Assembly: GCA_964480565.1 (NCBI GenBank)
Contig: CAYZSU010000005.1
Coordinates: forward strand, 1-53,093
Direction of reading: 5' to 3'
Length of the DNA stretch: 53,093 bases
DNA from: CAYZSU01 sp964480565
Lineage (GTDB): Bacteria; UBA10199; 2-02-FULL-44-16; JAAZCA01
Positions 7,843 to 17,297 of this stretch are shown here, one piece after another. The stretch's first letter is position 1. Each line of letters opens with the position of its first letter. The position numbers and the translations under genes were made by a program. The notes below the pieces were generated by a model. That model made no database searches. It worked only from the letters and a program-made list of their open reading frames with translations, and had not been told where the DNA came from.

Positions 7843-8247
7843 TCATTTCTCTCCGCTCATAGTTTGATAAAGAGTGGTAACATCCACATAAAAATCATCG
7901 ACTATTGCCAGTACATGACTGGCTTTTTTTTCTGAATAATCATGAGAAGTGCTTTGTCTGGCATTGATATAACGAATCCAAGCATCTGTGTTGCGAACAA
8001 TTCCAGCTTCGCTTGCTAATCGCATGATGAATTTTGGGCTTCCGGTGCTTGCTTCAACAAAACCTTCTTCACCCAGATATCGTTTGCAGCTTTTCCATAC
8101 AACTTCCAACGTATACTCAAAACGTTTAATCAAAGAATCCTGAATAGCATTTCGTTCTATTTCTGTTCGATTTCCAGTATCATTTTTGTAGGCATTGAGC
8201 ATCTCTTCAAAACGAAATATGGCTGTTTTTAATTGATCAAAATCCAT
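7843..8247 (-). CDS. hepT: HepT-like HEPN toxin (HI0074 family)
   Basis: This 134-residue all-helical protein belongs to the nucleotidyltransferase substrate-binding / HI0074 group of HEPN proteins. The RNase signature R-x4-H-x-Y is intact as RQSTSHDY (R97, H102, Y104), so the protein could be an active toxin and not merely a subunit. GGAG lies eight bases before the ATG. It precedes the cognate nucleotidyltransferase with a 4-base gap. It lies in an accessory zone next to an IS element and repeats, as usual for such modules. Confidence 0.82.
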   Translation of the reverse strand: MDFDQLKTAIFRFEEMLNAYKNDTGNRTEIERNAIQDSLIKRFEYTLEVVWKSCKRYLGEEGFVEASTGSPKFIMRLASEAGIVRNTDAWIRYINARQSTSHDYSEKKASHVLAIVDDFYVDVTTLYQTMSGEK

Positions 8248-8620
8248 GTATATTCTCCAAATTCAGTTTATCTTAAGAATTCAATTAGGTTCTCAATTGA
8301 CAATATGGTCAGTTTGTATGAACTATTCGGGGGGGGTAAATCCCGAGTTTCAATGATACTCAAAATAGCTTCAGTTGCTTGAGCAATTTTTCTATTTTTT
8401 CTTCTTGTTTCAACTGATCATGTACGTATTTCATACTGAATATCTATCATACTTACGGCATGAAAGCTACCTAGCACAATGGCAATCCCCCGAGATTTTT
8501 GCTTCGCTGGTTAAAATATTGGTAAAGTTGCGGGGAACCATCCCCATATCCAAAAAAATATCATATACGCTTCTATATGATTAGTACACTAGAAATTTAG
8601 ATCCTGTGATAGCTAAGGAC
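8248..8620. other. Stretch without a recognisable gene between hepT and the IS element
   Basis: The only frames are short, with no family match. There is a G7 run near 8329 and a small hairpin GGGGAACCATCCCC near 8531. It presumably contains the hepT promoter, but I cannot point to specific boxes. Confidence 0.5.
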
Positions 8621-8635
8621 TATAGTGGTCTAGTA
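8621..8635. repeat. Left terminal inverted repeat of the IS3 element
   Basis: TATAGTGGTCTAGTA, a perfect 15-base inverted match to 9872-9886. Confidence 0.82.
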
Positions 8636-8688
8636 TGTCAAACAGAAATCAATCGTAAATAAGAAACTTTAAAGTAGATTAGTGTTAT

Positions 8689-9498
8689 TTAAGCTGCCTG
8701 TTTTGTTAGTTCAATTTTCTTAAAATATATCTCTGCAGGATAATTATAATCCAAACTCTGATGCTCGCGCCGATTGTTATAGTAATCAAAAAATCGCCCA
8801 ATCCGATCCTTACAGTCCTGAACATTCTGATAACTGTTCAAATATACCTCGTCATACTTTACTGTCCGCCACAACCGTTCAACAATAATATTGTCCAGTG
8901 CTCGTCCTTTACCATCCATGCTAATGCGTATACCTCTATTTCGCAATATCCCTGTAAATTCATCGCTCGTATATTGACTCCCCTGATCCGTATTAAATAT
9001 CTCTGGACGACCGTATTTAGACAGTGCCTCCTTAAGCGCATCGATACAAAAGCTGCGATCCAATGTCGTACTGATTCGCCAGGACAAAACGCATCGACTA
9101 TGCCAGTCCACAATGGCGGTTAAATATACAAAGCCACGCTTTAATCGTATATACGTAATATCTCTACACCACACTTGATTTGGACGTGTGATTGCCAAAT
9201 TGCGCAGCAAATAGGGATATTTCTTGTGTGACATATTTGATACGGATAATTTCTTTTTGGGATAGATAGCTTCTATACGCATCATGCGCATTAATCGACG
9301 CACCTTGGCACGGCTTAATCGCCGGGTGCCACGGGTGGGATCTTCCGTATATAGTTCATCTATTTTTTCCATCAATTTTAAATCCATATCCGACAATGCC
9401 ACAGGATGGTAATAATAATATCCACGAGATATACTCAGCATATCACATTGCTGGCAGATAGGTATGGGTGATTTAGGCTCTATCATCGATTTTCTCAC
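8689..9498 (-). CDS. IS3-family transposase OrfB (DDE integrase core)
   Basis: The 269-residue frame carries the IS3 catalytic core: D113 in CRDITYIR, D171 in FNTDQGSQYTSDEF and E207 in IVERLWRTVKYDE, with exactly 35 residues between the second D and E. An HTH_21-like region (ARVRR-type helix around residues 50-75) lies at the N-terminus. OrfB overlaps orfA by four bases and is normally made as an OrfAB fusion by -1 frameshifting. The C-terminal YYNNRREHQSLDYNYPAE matches the family's end motif. The frame appears intact. Confidence 0.93.
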   Translation of the reverse strand: MRKSMIEPKSPIPICQQCDMLSISRGYYYYHPVALSDMDLKLMEKIDELYTEDPTRGTRRLSRAKVRRLMRMMRIEAIYPKKKLSVSNMSHKKYPYLLRNLAITRPNQVWCRDITYIRLKRGFVYLTAIVDWHSRCVLSWRISTTLDRSFCIDALKEALSKYGRPEIFNTDQGSQYTSDEFTGILRNRGIRISMDGKGRALDNIIVERLWRTVKYDEVYLNSYQNVQDCKDRIGRFFDYYNNRREHQSLDYNYPAEIYFKKIELTKQAA

Positions 9499-9842
9499 AG
9501 TAAGCTCACTTTCTTTAAGCTTTTTTTTAGAAAGTCGATTTCCATCGTCTGCACACCGATGCGTTTATGAAGGGCATCGCGCTCACTCCGAAGTGATTTA
9601 TTTTCAGCAGCGGCGTCTTTATCACCGCTAAATACGCTTGCTGCATTTTCCAAAAACTCTGACTTCCACTTTCGAATTTGGGTGGAGTGAACATTGTAGC
9701 GACTGGAGAGCTCTGCGATTGTCTCTGTTTCCTTGATTGCTGCCAAGGCTACTTTGGCCTTAAACTGATCGTCATACACCTTTCGTTTTTTTATCATTAT
9801 GAACCTCTTTCGTAAGGGATATTTAATCCCCTGTAAGTCCAC
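9495..9842 (-). CDS. IS3-family transposase OrfA (helix-turn-helix protein)
   Basis: OrfA supplies the DNA-binding part of the transposase. The frame opens at 9842; an internal ATG after FRKRF-like residues (MIKKRKVYDDQFKAKVAL, at about 9797) is the more usual IS3 start and is preceded by AGAGG. The helix-turn-helix TIAELSSRYNVHSTQIRKWK is followed by a leucine-rich coiled coil ending in LRSERDALHKRIGV, as in the family. Confidence 0.88.
   Translation of the reverse strand: MDLQGIKYPLRKRFIMIKKRKVYDDQFKAKVALAAIKETETIAELSSRYNVHSTQIRKWKSEFLENAASVFSGDKDAAAENKSLRSERDALHKRIGVQTMEIDFLKKSLKKVSLL
9521..9528 (-). other. Slippery A8 run for programmed -1 frameshifting in the IS3 element
   Basis: On the minus strand the orfA codons CTA AAA AAA AGC contain eight A. 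Slipping back one base gives CTA AAA AAA AAG CTT and continues without a stop into orfB (reading LKKKLKESELTVRKSMIEP), which yields the full OrfAB transposase. The location close to the orfA end is typical of the family. Confidence 0.78.
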
Positions 9843-9871
9843 TTAGCAATCCCTTATTTTTTGTTCGGTTT

Positions 9872-9886
9872 TACTAGACCACTATA
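9872..9886. repeat. Right terminal inverted repeat of the IS3 element
   Basis: TACTAGACCACTATA, the inverted complement of 8621-8635. Confidence 0.82.
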
Positions 9887-9893
9887 AAACCCA

Positions 9894-12854
9894 TTACTGA
9901 CGTTTTAAATATAATTCGATAGTATTTAATGCAGGTAAAAGCCGTTGAAACTCAGAGTCATCTCCCCCATGGTCCGGATGATAGCGTAAAAGCAATTGAC
10001 GCCTCAACAAGGTAAACTCCTGAGCCGTAATAGTCGGTGCAATGGTTGTACTTGTTATCTCTCTAATAGTATTGATCGCATCTATAAATGCAGCTCGATT
10101 CCCACGCCGCCCTCTTAATAGACGACTTCTTCTAGAATCACTACCCGGGCGAGATGATGGACCCACTTTTCCCACACGACCCAATAGCTGTCTAACAAAT
10201 CCTGGCATCTTTCTTAAATAAGCCACAATCATTTCTGCATCAGTTAGTATACGATAGGATGTTTTGTCATCACTACTAAAAATTGTTGATCGATTAAAAC
10301 CGACCAATCCATGTGAACTTTGCAATAGGGCTATAATGACATGAATGAGATGCTTTGGCGAAATAGTTATATCATTTTTTTTAGTAAAAATTACATGCAA
10401 TTCCCCATCCACCAAATAGGCAATATGCATATTGGAGCCATCATCCCCATTTAAATTTATACCATGATAAACAGTATGAATTTCTTTTATCCTTTTTGCT
10501 AATGCTGAAAAATCATCTTGGGATGCCAATTGAATACTATCTCGTAACACCGCTAATATGGGTAGTATATATTCTCTACCCAAAGGAGTGCATGATTGTT
10601 TCTCACGCAATTTTAGTGGTTCAGAAGATATAGATGAATACTCTGTCAAACGATTCTGTTGCCGATGCAATGCAATAGTTTGACAATATAAAAAATCGGC
10701 AAACGGATCATTAAATACTTTATTTTGAACTGATTTTCCAAAGGTTGGCCATTCGCCAAATAAATAACTGATCAATACATATAATATTTCTTCTGAAGTA
10801 CATGATTGAGGTATTTCCATCAAAATAAAATCATAACTACCATATTGTCTTTTTTTTCTTTCTATTTTTATTGTGCCTTTATCTGAGATTAGGCGAATAT
10901 GAATCGTTTTAAGACTATGCCCAATCCGTCCAGCAATACGCTCATAATGGGTGCTCAATGATGACAATGTACATATTAAGTGACTACAATGTGCGACTAA
11001 TTGACGACAATTATCACGAAAAATAATATCTTTTACCCCCCTACTCCTAGATGAATAATCTGCATGGGATATTTGAAAAAAAGACATCCCTTTACCCATC
11101 TCATATATATGTACATATGGCTCTAGCAATGGATATTCCTGCAATGCAGTCTTCCAATGAGCTTTACTAGGCAATCTCCCACTAGAAAACGAAGCGATTA
11201 TTCGACCTCTGTCTGACGTTATTTTTATTGTATGAGGCGGCAATAGTTCGTCTTCAACAAAGGTTATCGTATGCCCAATACGCAATAATCGCTGATATTC
11301 CTCACCTGTTAACGACTCAATTGCTTTATGAATAGCTGTTCTGCGGCTTCCTGACAATTCGACATATCGTGGCTGAGCATCGACTAACTTAAATTCTATA
11401 TTTCTATCTGATACTTCAAACAGTTTTTCAGAAATACTTTTCATAAACTGTGAATCGATGTCAATCGAATGCAATGTTTCAAATGGTATCAGACTTGATA
11501 TTTTATCAATGCCTGCTCTCTTTAGTCGCCATGCAGCATGTAATAATTGGACAAACCCCTCTACTGAAATATTATCAATATAATCTTTTCTCCCAAAATA
11601 AAAACCAAGATACTGATCCCCATGAATGGTAATCGCAATATCATCTCGAGTCATGCCAGTATCAAATATCATTCGATCAATATATTCCTCTTCTGGATAA
11701 GACTCATTATACGTACAGTTTCCTCTATAGCAGTTAAAATGAATCCGTCTAATTTGCGATAGGAAAAGAAAAAAAGGAGTCTGTTCTAATGCACAATGCA
11801 CCGTATCTATGATACTATATACCATTTCTGCGATTAAATCGCGTTGCGCATATAGCGTATCTGTAAATGCAAGACTCATATTAATGCCTGATACACTTAG
11901 AATTCTATCTTTCCAAGATACCAATGCACCATTACCTGTTATCGGCAACACATTATTTTGTCTTTGAATTTCAGAATTTTTTAACCGGGGCAATCCAAAT
12001 ATTTTAATTAAATAATAATAGAAAAATGACGCTGGCGATCTGCCTTGTTTAAACGAGTGATTCCATTCAATTATATTTTCATCGTCATCATACCATAATC
12101 CCTCTGGCCCTGACGTTTTTCTAATCGTTAATGGCTTATTTTGAAATACAGGTGGCAATTTGCAATTCTCTTTATGGCAATAAGCCGCTATATGCCTAAG
12201 CATATCAATGCAATACATTGAATGATGATTCTCTATATTAACTTGAACTGATTGTCCGGATGACGCAAATAAATACCGACACCTCATATTAGTCTTTAAC
12301 CACGGCCATTGTGCAGCATCCAAAATCCACGCAATTGCTTTTTGTTGAATTAATTCCAATTGTTTCCAATATTTTAAATTATTAATACCTGTTTGACTTT
12401 CTGGCATGATCGCGATGAGTATATGCAGAGGATCAATGTATTCCAATTGTGCCGTTACTGGACAATCAATTGTAATATGATTTTGTGAGCTATCATAGTG
12501 GACATTCAGGCGCCCATCTTTTTCCCTTACAGAATAGCTCGCCGTATTTAATACTGTTATCAATATAGGCACTAACTCCATAATATCGGATGGCATTTTA
12601 AATTGACCCCAATCCACCACATTAAGAAATTGTGAAATAGCAATTGGATAGGAATTTGAAATTTGTGAAATTGATTGCTGTGGAAAAAATGGATGGGATA
12701 ATGGATGCCTTACTGCTAAATTCGCACATGGCATTTCAAATATAGTATTACCAGGAGAACTATTTCCAGATATTCCTGCAACAGGCCCAGTCATTAACGG
12801 AGCCAATGCTTTAGGCAAAATACGGCAGACAGGACTCAATAACAGTGGCGGCAT
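9894..12854 (-). CDS. Large unrecognised protein with C-terminal J-domain
   Basis: The 986-residue product starts with a Pro/Leu-rich segment that has no acidic residue until E40 (MPPLLLSPVC and onward). The body (about 60-900) is mixed helix and strand with no domain I can name. The last 45 residues form the core of a J-domain: helix II TLLRRQLLLRYHPDHGG with the HPD triad at H959-D961, then a helix III. J-domains recruit and stimulate Hsp70/DnaK. Helix I is not obvious. AAGG precedes the ATG, which begins five bases after the stop of the upstream gene, so the two are coupled. An IS3 element begins just beyond the stop; whether it trimmed the original end is unknown. Confidence 0.7.
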   Translation of the reverse strand: MPPLLLSPVCRILPKALAPLMTGPVAGISGNSSPGNTIFEMPCANLAVRHPLSHPFFPQQSISQISNSYPIAISQFLNVVDWGQFKMPSDIMELVPILITVLNTASYSVREKDGRLNVHYDSSQNHITIDCPVTAQLEYIDPLHILIAIMPESQTGINNLKYWKQLELIQQKAIAWILDAAQWPWLKTNMRCRYLFASSGQSVQVNIENHHSMYCIDMLRHIAAYCHKENCKLPPVFQNKPLTIRKTSGPEGLWYDDDENIIEWNHSFKQGRSPASFFYYYLIKIFGLPRLKNSEIQRQNNVLPITGNGALVSWKDRILSVSGINMSLAFTDTLYAQRDLIAEMVYSIIDTVHCALEQTPFFLFLSQIRRIHFNCYRGNCTYNESYPEEEYIDRMIFDTGMTRDDIAITIHGDQYLGFYFGRKDYIDNISVEGFVQLLHAAWRLKRAGIDKISSLIPFETLHSIDIDSQFMKSISEKLFEVSDRNIEFKLVDAQPRYVELSGSRRTAIHKAIESLTGEEYQRLLRIGHTITFVEDELLPPHTIKITSDRGRIIASFSSGRLPSKAHWKTALQEYPLLEPYVHIYEMGKGMSFFQISHADYSSRSRGVKDIIFRDNCRQLVAHCSHLICTLSSLSTHYERIAGRIGHSLKTIHIRLISDKGTIKIERKKRQYGSYDFILMEIPQSCTSEEILYVLISYLFGEWPTFGKSVQNKVFNDPFADFLYCQTIALHRQQNRLTEYSSISSEPLKLREKQSCTPLGREYILPILAVLRDSIQLASQDDFSALAKRIKEIHTVYHGINLNGDDGSNMHIAYLVDGELHVIFTKKNDITISPKHLIHVIIALLQSSHGLVGFNRSTIFSSDDKTSYRILTDAEMIVAYLRKMPGFVRQLLGRVGKVGPSSRPGSDSRRSRLLRGRRGNRAAFIDAINTIREITSTTIAPTITAQEFTLLRRQLLLRYHPDHGGDDSEFQRLLPALNTIELYLKRQ

Positions 12855-12859
12855 TTCAC

Positions 12860-15800
12860 TTACCTTTCATCCGGTAATTGCCTTGACGCGACATCTTTAG
12901 TCAATTCCCCTGCCCGTTGTTCTGAGTCGCCACCCATCATTTCTCTGGCTTCAGGAGATGGCAATGCAACCGATGGCTCACCTTCTATTGCTATTTGCCG
13001 CATGATTCCCTCTACTTTTGATGCAGGTGGAAATGCTAGATTTTTATCAATTGATCGATCGATATGTTTTCTAAATAATGCGGTTAATTCATTCAATACT
13101 TCCAGACGCAATTTCAATTTTTCCGTTCTTAAATAAATAGTCTTAAACGTTCTTACAATATTATAAGAATGTTTTAACTGCCTCAGCATACCTTCATACG
13201 CACTGCCAGATGTTCCACCCGCACTATCAAGAAAATCATTAATATTTTTCATCAACCGTTTGATAGTTGCTAACTCTATAGTTGATTTATCATAAAAAAC
13301 TAACAACTCTGACAACTCATCCTGCAAGTCATTTCGATTAAACTGCGTTTTTACAAATTGCCCCAATAATTCAATTAAAGTGCTTTCCAATGAAGATGCT
13401 AAGTGGTCGATACCATGCAAAACTCCCTTGCTATTAACATTATCGCGAGTGCCTACTTTTAATTGATCAACTTGAGCAAACCATGACACTTCCCAGGCCT
13501 CAACTGTCTGTAACATTGACTGTAATTGGTTCATTCGTTGTTTTATCGCTACATTTGTTGAGTAGTTTCTAATCAAACGAACTGCTCGCTTTAATTCGGT
13601 CTGATTCATCTTTGTTTTATTATGCAATGTAGCCAATTGTTTTAATTGCTCAATCGTTTGATTCATTCCCTCAATTTTCTGCCTTAGCTCGCTTGCTTTT
13701 CGTGCATTTTCTTGATCGGATAATTGTCTTTCATTTTCCGACAACCGACGCTGTGTCTGTATCAATTGATCCAATTGTATTTGCAATGACTCTCTTTTAT
13801 CCATCGCGTGAACCACATCATCCAATCGTTTTAAATCAGCCTGCCAATCAGTTGTCAATTCATTACAATTAGTGTTATCTTTAATAGCTAATTGCATTAT
13901 TTCAAGCAATTCCAATTCATGTCGTAAATGTTTCACCCCAAATGGATCTGCTTGCGATTGCATTGATTGCAAATTTGATTGTAAATCAAGAATAAGATCA
14001 ATAAACGAACCATCGCTTAATAACTCCAATATAGTTTCATCTTCAATATATCGATTGCTTGTTCGCAAACCAAGGGGTAACTCCAAGCGCATTGTTTGCA
14101 CACCCAATGGCGTACTGCTTCCACCCCTTCGTGACATCATTGCAGGCGCAGAGCCAGTCAATACATCGCCATCAACACCTGCCAATAAATCCGATTCTAA
14201 TTTACTCATCGCAGTACCTAATAAAACACCTGGAGTCGATGCATTATCGCTATTAAGCGTTTCTGGCAACATCAGCAATTCTTTCGCATGTCTCCTATCA
14301 AAGATACCTGTAGACAACCGTTCGATACTGGGCAATGGATGTACAACTACTGTCGTGCCCATTTTTGGTAGGGATAATTTTTTATCAATCAATGGGATTT
14401 CATCTCTGGCATTCACCATTTCGATATGATCGAGCAAGGCTTCTAATCCTACTTTATAATCTCGCTGCTTATGAGGACTTATGGAAATATTACTAGATGC
14501 AATCAATTGGCTCCATCGCTTTTCAAAATTTCCTTTTAGAGATTGATAGTCCAAAAGTAATTTGGCATACATGGATGCTCGCCCACTCATACGCCTGGCA
14601 TTAAACCATGGTCGAATAATATGTTCCAGCAATTCATCCTCATCTGAAAAATGTCTTAATATATCCGATTGACCCCTCTTTTTTTCAGGCAATAGATAAT
14701 GGGGTGAATGTGATAAATGATCTGGGCGCGTTGATTTGACGCCTAGAAACTGACCCAATGAATTATCATTTGATAATTTACTTATTTTTTTAATAATAGT
14801 TGATAAATTAGTGGGTAATTCGGGCCGAGTGACTTCCTCATTGGATACAGCATCTGCAATCTGCCGTTGCATATGGATTAAACATTGCGTCCAGTCATTT
14901 TGATTATTTATTATGTCTACTCTATCACCATATTTGATTGTCATAGGAAAGAGATTTGTCATATCACAATTATTGCTGGTCAAATTATTGGTCAATGCCA
15001 CCAATCGAATCACTGGTCGAATACATTGTATTTCTATTTTATTTTGATCCTTACGTGGCCATGCCCACATATACGAGTCAAGCCCGCTCATTACTTGCCC
15101 ATATTGTCGTTTAGAACTTGCAATTAAACGACCCGCTATTTCAATTAAATGTGAATTAATATTTTGATGAACTGATCGAAAAAATGCTGGATGCACGTCA
15201 TCGGTAACAATAGGCTCTAAGCCCATAAATGTTACTAAAGTATCAATATCCGACACACAACTCTCAATCACTGGATATGCATCGCTGCCATATGCGACAT
15301 TATCTAACAATCGCATTGCCGCCTCCAATAATGCTAAGGCTGTAGACTCCATACGTGCATAATCTGTCTGCAATTCTGTTAGTCCTAACAGATAATCCCC
15401 TACATGCAAAAATGACTGTGCGGCATGAGCCAAATAGGTATTACTATCATTGCCACTCATGCCATAGTTTTCAGCACTTTTAAAAAAAGAAATTGCTATA
15501 TTTCTAGGTATCTCATGTTTATAAAAGTCAGGCATTGACGATCGTATTTTATCAGCAATAGCTGCAACACCACCCGCCAATGCAATGGCACCATGATATG
15601 CAGATAATACATCCATTGTATGTTGTGTATTGCGATCATTTAATCGAATCAATGTATTTTGAATGCGATAAATAGCTATTTCTAAAATACGCATCTTTGG
15701 TGATTGTAGTGCATTATAAATTTGAGCATGTGGCACCGCATGAAGTACATGGGTTAATTGGTCAAGGGCGTATCCAACTACTTGCTTAGAATACGTACAT

Positions 15801-15982
15801 CCTATTTGTTGATCCAATTCCTTTGCACAATTCCATGCCCATTTCACCTGTTGATTACAATCAAGAAGGCTCCTGCCTGCATCTGCCAGTATTGGCATAC
15901 CCATTACTGGGCCAATAGGGCCGACTATTCGTGCTCGAATACCAATCGCAGATGGCGGGGTTATTGTTATACTAGGGGACAT
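12860..15982 (-). CDS. Giant coiled-coil protein of unknown function with acid-free leader
   Basis: The product is 1040 residues from ATG 15982, which has TAGGA at a proper distance; a frame eight codons longer has no better signal. The leader is free of acidic residues up to D34 and rich in Pro, Ile, Gly and Met (MSPSITITPPSAIGIRARIV and onward). The rest is predominantly helical. Residues about 700-820 form a strong coiled coil rich in Gln, Leu and Glu (for example LDQLIQTQRRLSENERQLSD). There is no membrane helix and no recognised catalytic motif. It lies between the split 17861/17247 gene and the J-domain gene, all on the same strand. A structural or secreted role is inference. Confidence 0.68.
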   Translation of the reverse strand: MSPSITITPPSAIGIRARIVGPIGPVMGMPILADAGRSLLDCNQQVKWAWNCAKELDQQIGCTYSKQVVGYALDQLTHVLHAVPHAQIYNALQSPKMRILEIAIYRIQNTLIRLNDRNTQHTMDVLSAYHGAIALAGGVAAIADKIRSSMPDFYKHEIPRNIAISFFKSAENYGMSGNDSNTYLAHAAQSFLHVGDYLLGLTELQTDYARMESTALALLEAAMRLLDNVAYGSDAYPVIESCVSDIDTLVTFMGLEPIVTDDVHPAFFRSVHQNINSHLIEIAGRLIASSKRQYGQVMSGLDSYMWAWPRKDQNKIEIQCIRPVIRLVALTNNLTSNNCDMTNLFPMTIKYGDRVDIINNQNDWTQCLIHMQRQIADAVSNEEVTRPELPTNLSTIIKKISKLSNDNSLGQFLGVKSTRPDHLSHSPHYLLPEKKRGQSDILRHFSDEDELLEHIIRPWFNARRMSGRASMYAKLLLDYQSLKGNFEKRWSQLIASSNISISPHKQRDYKVGLEALLDHIEMVNARDEIPLIDKKLSLPKMGTTVVVHPLPSIERLSTGIFDRRHAKELLMLPETLNSDNASTPGVLLGTAMSKLESDLLAGVDGDVLTGSAPAMMSRRGGSSTPLGVQTMRLELPLGLRTSNRYIEDETILELLSDGSFIDLILDLQSNLQSMQSQADPFGVKHLRHELELLEIMQLAIKDNTNCNELTTDWQADLKRLDDVVHAMDKRESLQIQLDQLIQTQRRLSENERQLSDQENARKASELRQKIEGMNQTIEQLKQLATLHNKTKMNQTELKRAVRLIRNYSTNVAIKQRMNQLQSMLQTVEAWEVSWFAQVDQLKVGTRDNVNSKGVLHGIDHLASSLESTLIELLGQFVKTQFNRNDLQDELSELLVFYDKSTIELATIKRLMKNINDFLDSAGGTSGSAYEGMLRQLKHSYNIVRTFKTIYLRTEKLKLRLEVLNELTALFRKHIDRSIDKNLAFPPASKVEGIMRQIAIEGEPSVALPSPEAREMMGGDSEQRAGELTKDVASRQLPDER

Positions 15983-16006
15983 GATCAGAGATCCTACTCT
16001 AAACAA

Positions 16007-16107
16007 ATTATTGTTGTTTTATTTTTTAACAGTAGTCTTGAAGATGGCAGAAAATATCTGCCCGCATCGGACTAACGTCCTGATTTAAGTATCCGAGGAC
16101 AGTCCCA
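16007..16107. other. Intergenic spacer with two small hairpins
   Basis: GGCAGAAAATATCTGCC (16046-16062) and GGACTAACGTCC (16069-16080) are perfect short inverted repeats between two minus-strand genes. No T run follows either on the minus strand, so they are not standard terminators. The stop of the gene at 16108 lies in a CAATAATGGGACT context that recurs at the stop near 38420. Confidence 0.35.
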
Positions 16108-17247
16108 TTATTGATTAATTGTAATTTCAGCTAACAGTTCATTTAATTGAACAATCCATACGGGCTGAGACTCTCGTGCAAGTCCAATTTTATATATATT
16201 ATTTCGTAAAATTTGTTTTTTTAGCTGAGTCGAATCGCCGTCTTTTAACTGTGCAATCAGTGCATTTAATTTTGCGGCATTTATCCTCATGCGTCTATTT
16301 TCTGAAGAAGTATCTCCAAATTCATCATGGATTTGTTTTTTAATTCCATCGATTCTCGCGCCAATTGTTTCTTTTATGGGGGGGGTAACAGGTGGAGGAG
16401 TGGATTTTACAGCTTGTTTTAACTGGTCAATATAATCGTCTATGGCTTTATCTATTAAGGTATGAAGCGCTCTTTCTTTCATCGATTCATTACCTTTCAA
16501 TGAATCAATAATCATGCGAAATAACCCCTCTTTATTTCCACCAAGAATATTAATTTTTTTGATCGTTACGCCATTGCCACCTGCTAATTGAGAATAAAAC
16601 TTATGATTCCACAATCGCTCAATTACAGCTAAACGCACATCCCCATCGTCTAAAAGTAAACTTAACTCTAATTTCAATAATCGGCCAACCACTGTCCTAA
16701 CTGTCTTTAATGGCGTATATAGACTCTCATTGTCAGGCATTGGCTTTATTAATTCTGAAATTATTTGCTTAGCCTCTTCGGTGATATTATCTAAGAGATC
16801 TGTAAAATAAAATTCATTCCTATGTCTGTTTAAATATGTCATTAGAAGTTCTATTTTTACATCAAGTAAATGATCGCGCTCTAATTGGTCCTGTACTGTA
16901 ATGCCAACACTTTTCTGCCAGGCAGTGATTGCATGCATTAGATCCGTTGCGTCATTTGCTTTTTCTGGAATACTACCAATCATTGTATAAACTGCGATAC
17001 CCTGAACACTATTCAATTCACGCATCCATCCTAATAATTCAATTATTAGGCCATACACTGATAATGCACCTGTGAGTTGATCTTTCAATGGAGCATAATT
17101 CTCAGTTGCTTCTTTTATTTGACTTTGTAATCCCGTGTTAGCATCTGTATGACTCAAAATCGTTTGAGATAGTTCGGCAATTCGACCTGCATTAATGACC
17201 ATACCCGCTTGCACGTGATCGACTTGAATTTTAATAATGTTCAGCAC
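16108..17247 (-). CDS. Helical protein, probable 3' part of a gene split by a frameshift
   Basis: This 379-residue frame starts at GTG 17247 without a good ribosome binding site and lacks the acid-free leader of its neighbours. Its frame is open upstream to the A8 run at 17330-17337, where a -1 shift connects it to the 187-residue ORF. It begins with a heptad-like region (AELSQTILSHTDANTGLQSQ) followed by a hydrophobic stretch around residues 60-75, the same layout as the other members of this cluster. The C-terminal half is helical and basic. No known domain is recognised. Confidence 0.6.
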   Translation of the reverse strand: MLNIIKIQVDHVQAGMVINAGRIAELSQTILSHTDANTGLQSQIKEATENYAPLKDQLTGALSVYGLIIELLGWMRELNSVQGIAVYTMIGSIPEKANDATDLMHAITAWQKSVGITVQDQLERDHLLDVKIELLMTYLNRHRNEFYFTDLLDNITEEAKQIISELIKPMPDNESLYTPLKTVRTVVGRLLKLELSLLLDDGDVRLAVIERLWNHKFYSQLAGGNGVTIKKINILGGNKEGLFRMIIDSLKGNESMKERALHTLIDKAIDDYIDQLKQAVKSTPPPVTPPIKETIGARIDGIKKQIHDEFGDTSSENRRMRINAAKLNALIAQLKDGDSTQLKKQILRNNIYKIGLARESQPVWIVQLNELLAEITINQ

Positions 17248-17297
17248 TGTATTGGCATTACTACTACCGATATGTCCATTGGCCTTATCACTGGATT

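Larger units (their letters stand above)
8621..9886 (-). mobile_element. IS3-family insertion sequence
   Basis: The element is bounded by 15-bp inverted repeats TATAGTGGTCTAGTA at 8621-8635 and its complement at 9872-9886. It contains orfA and orfB in the order and overlap typical of IS3. Both frames are intact and the slippery A8 run is present, so the copy may be functional. I see no convincing target-site duplication outside the repeats; an internal TGGTC...GACCA boundary (the usual TG...CA end) is possible. The right end lies seven bases beyond the stop of the J-domain gene at 9894. Confidence 0.88.

Noticed and set aside
8375..8584. A 69-residue frame before the IS element
   Set aside because: No ribosome binding site, no known motif, low-complexity composition.
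13872..14429. A 185-residue frame antisense to the giant coiled-coil gene
   Set aside because: The opposite frame is a long continuous ORF with a good start; the antisense translation is Ser/Asn-rich and looks like a shadow.
16046..16080. Two hairpins after the gene at 16108 considered as a terminator
   Set aside because: No T run follows on the minus strand.
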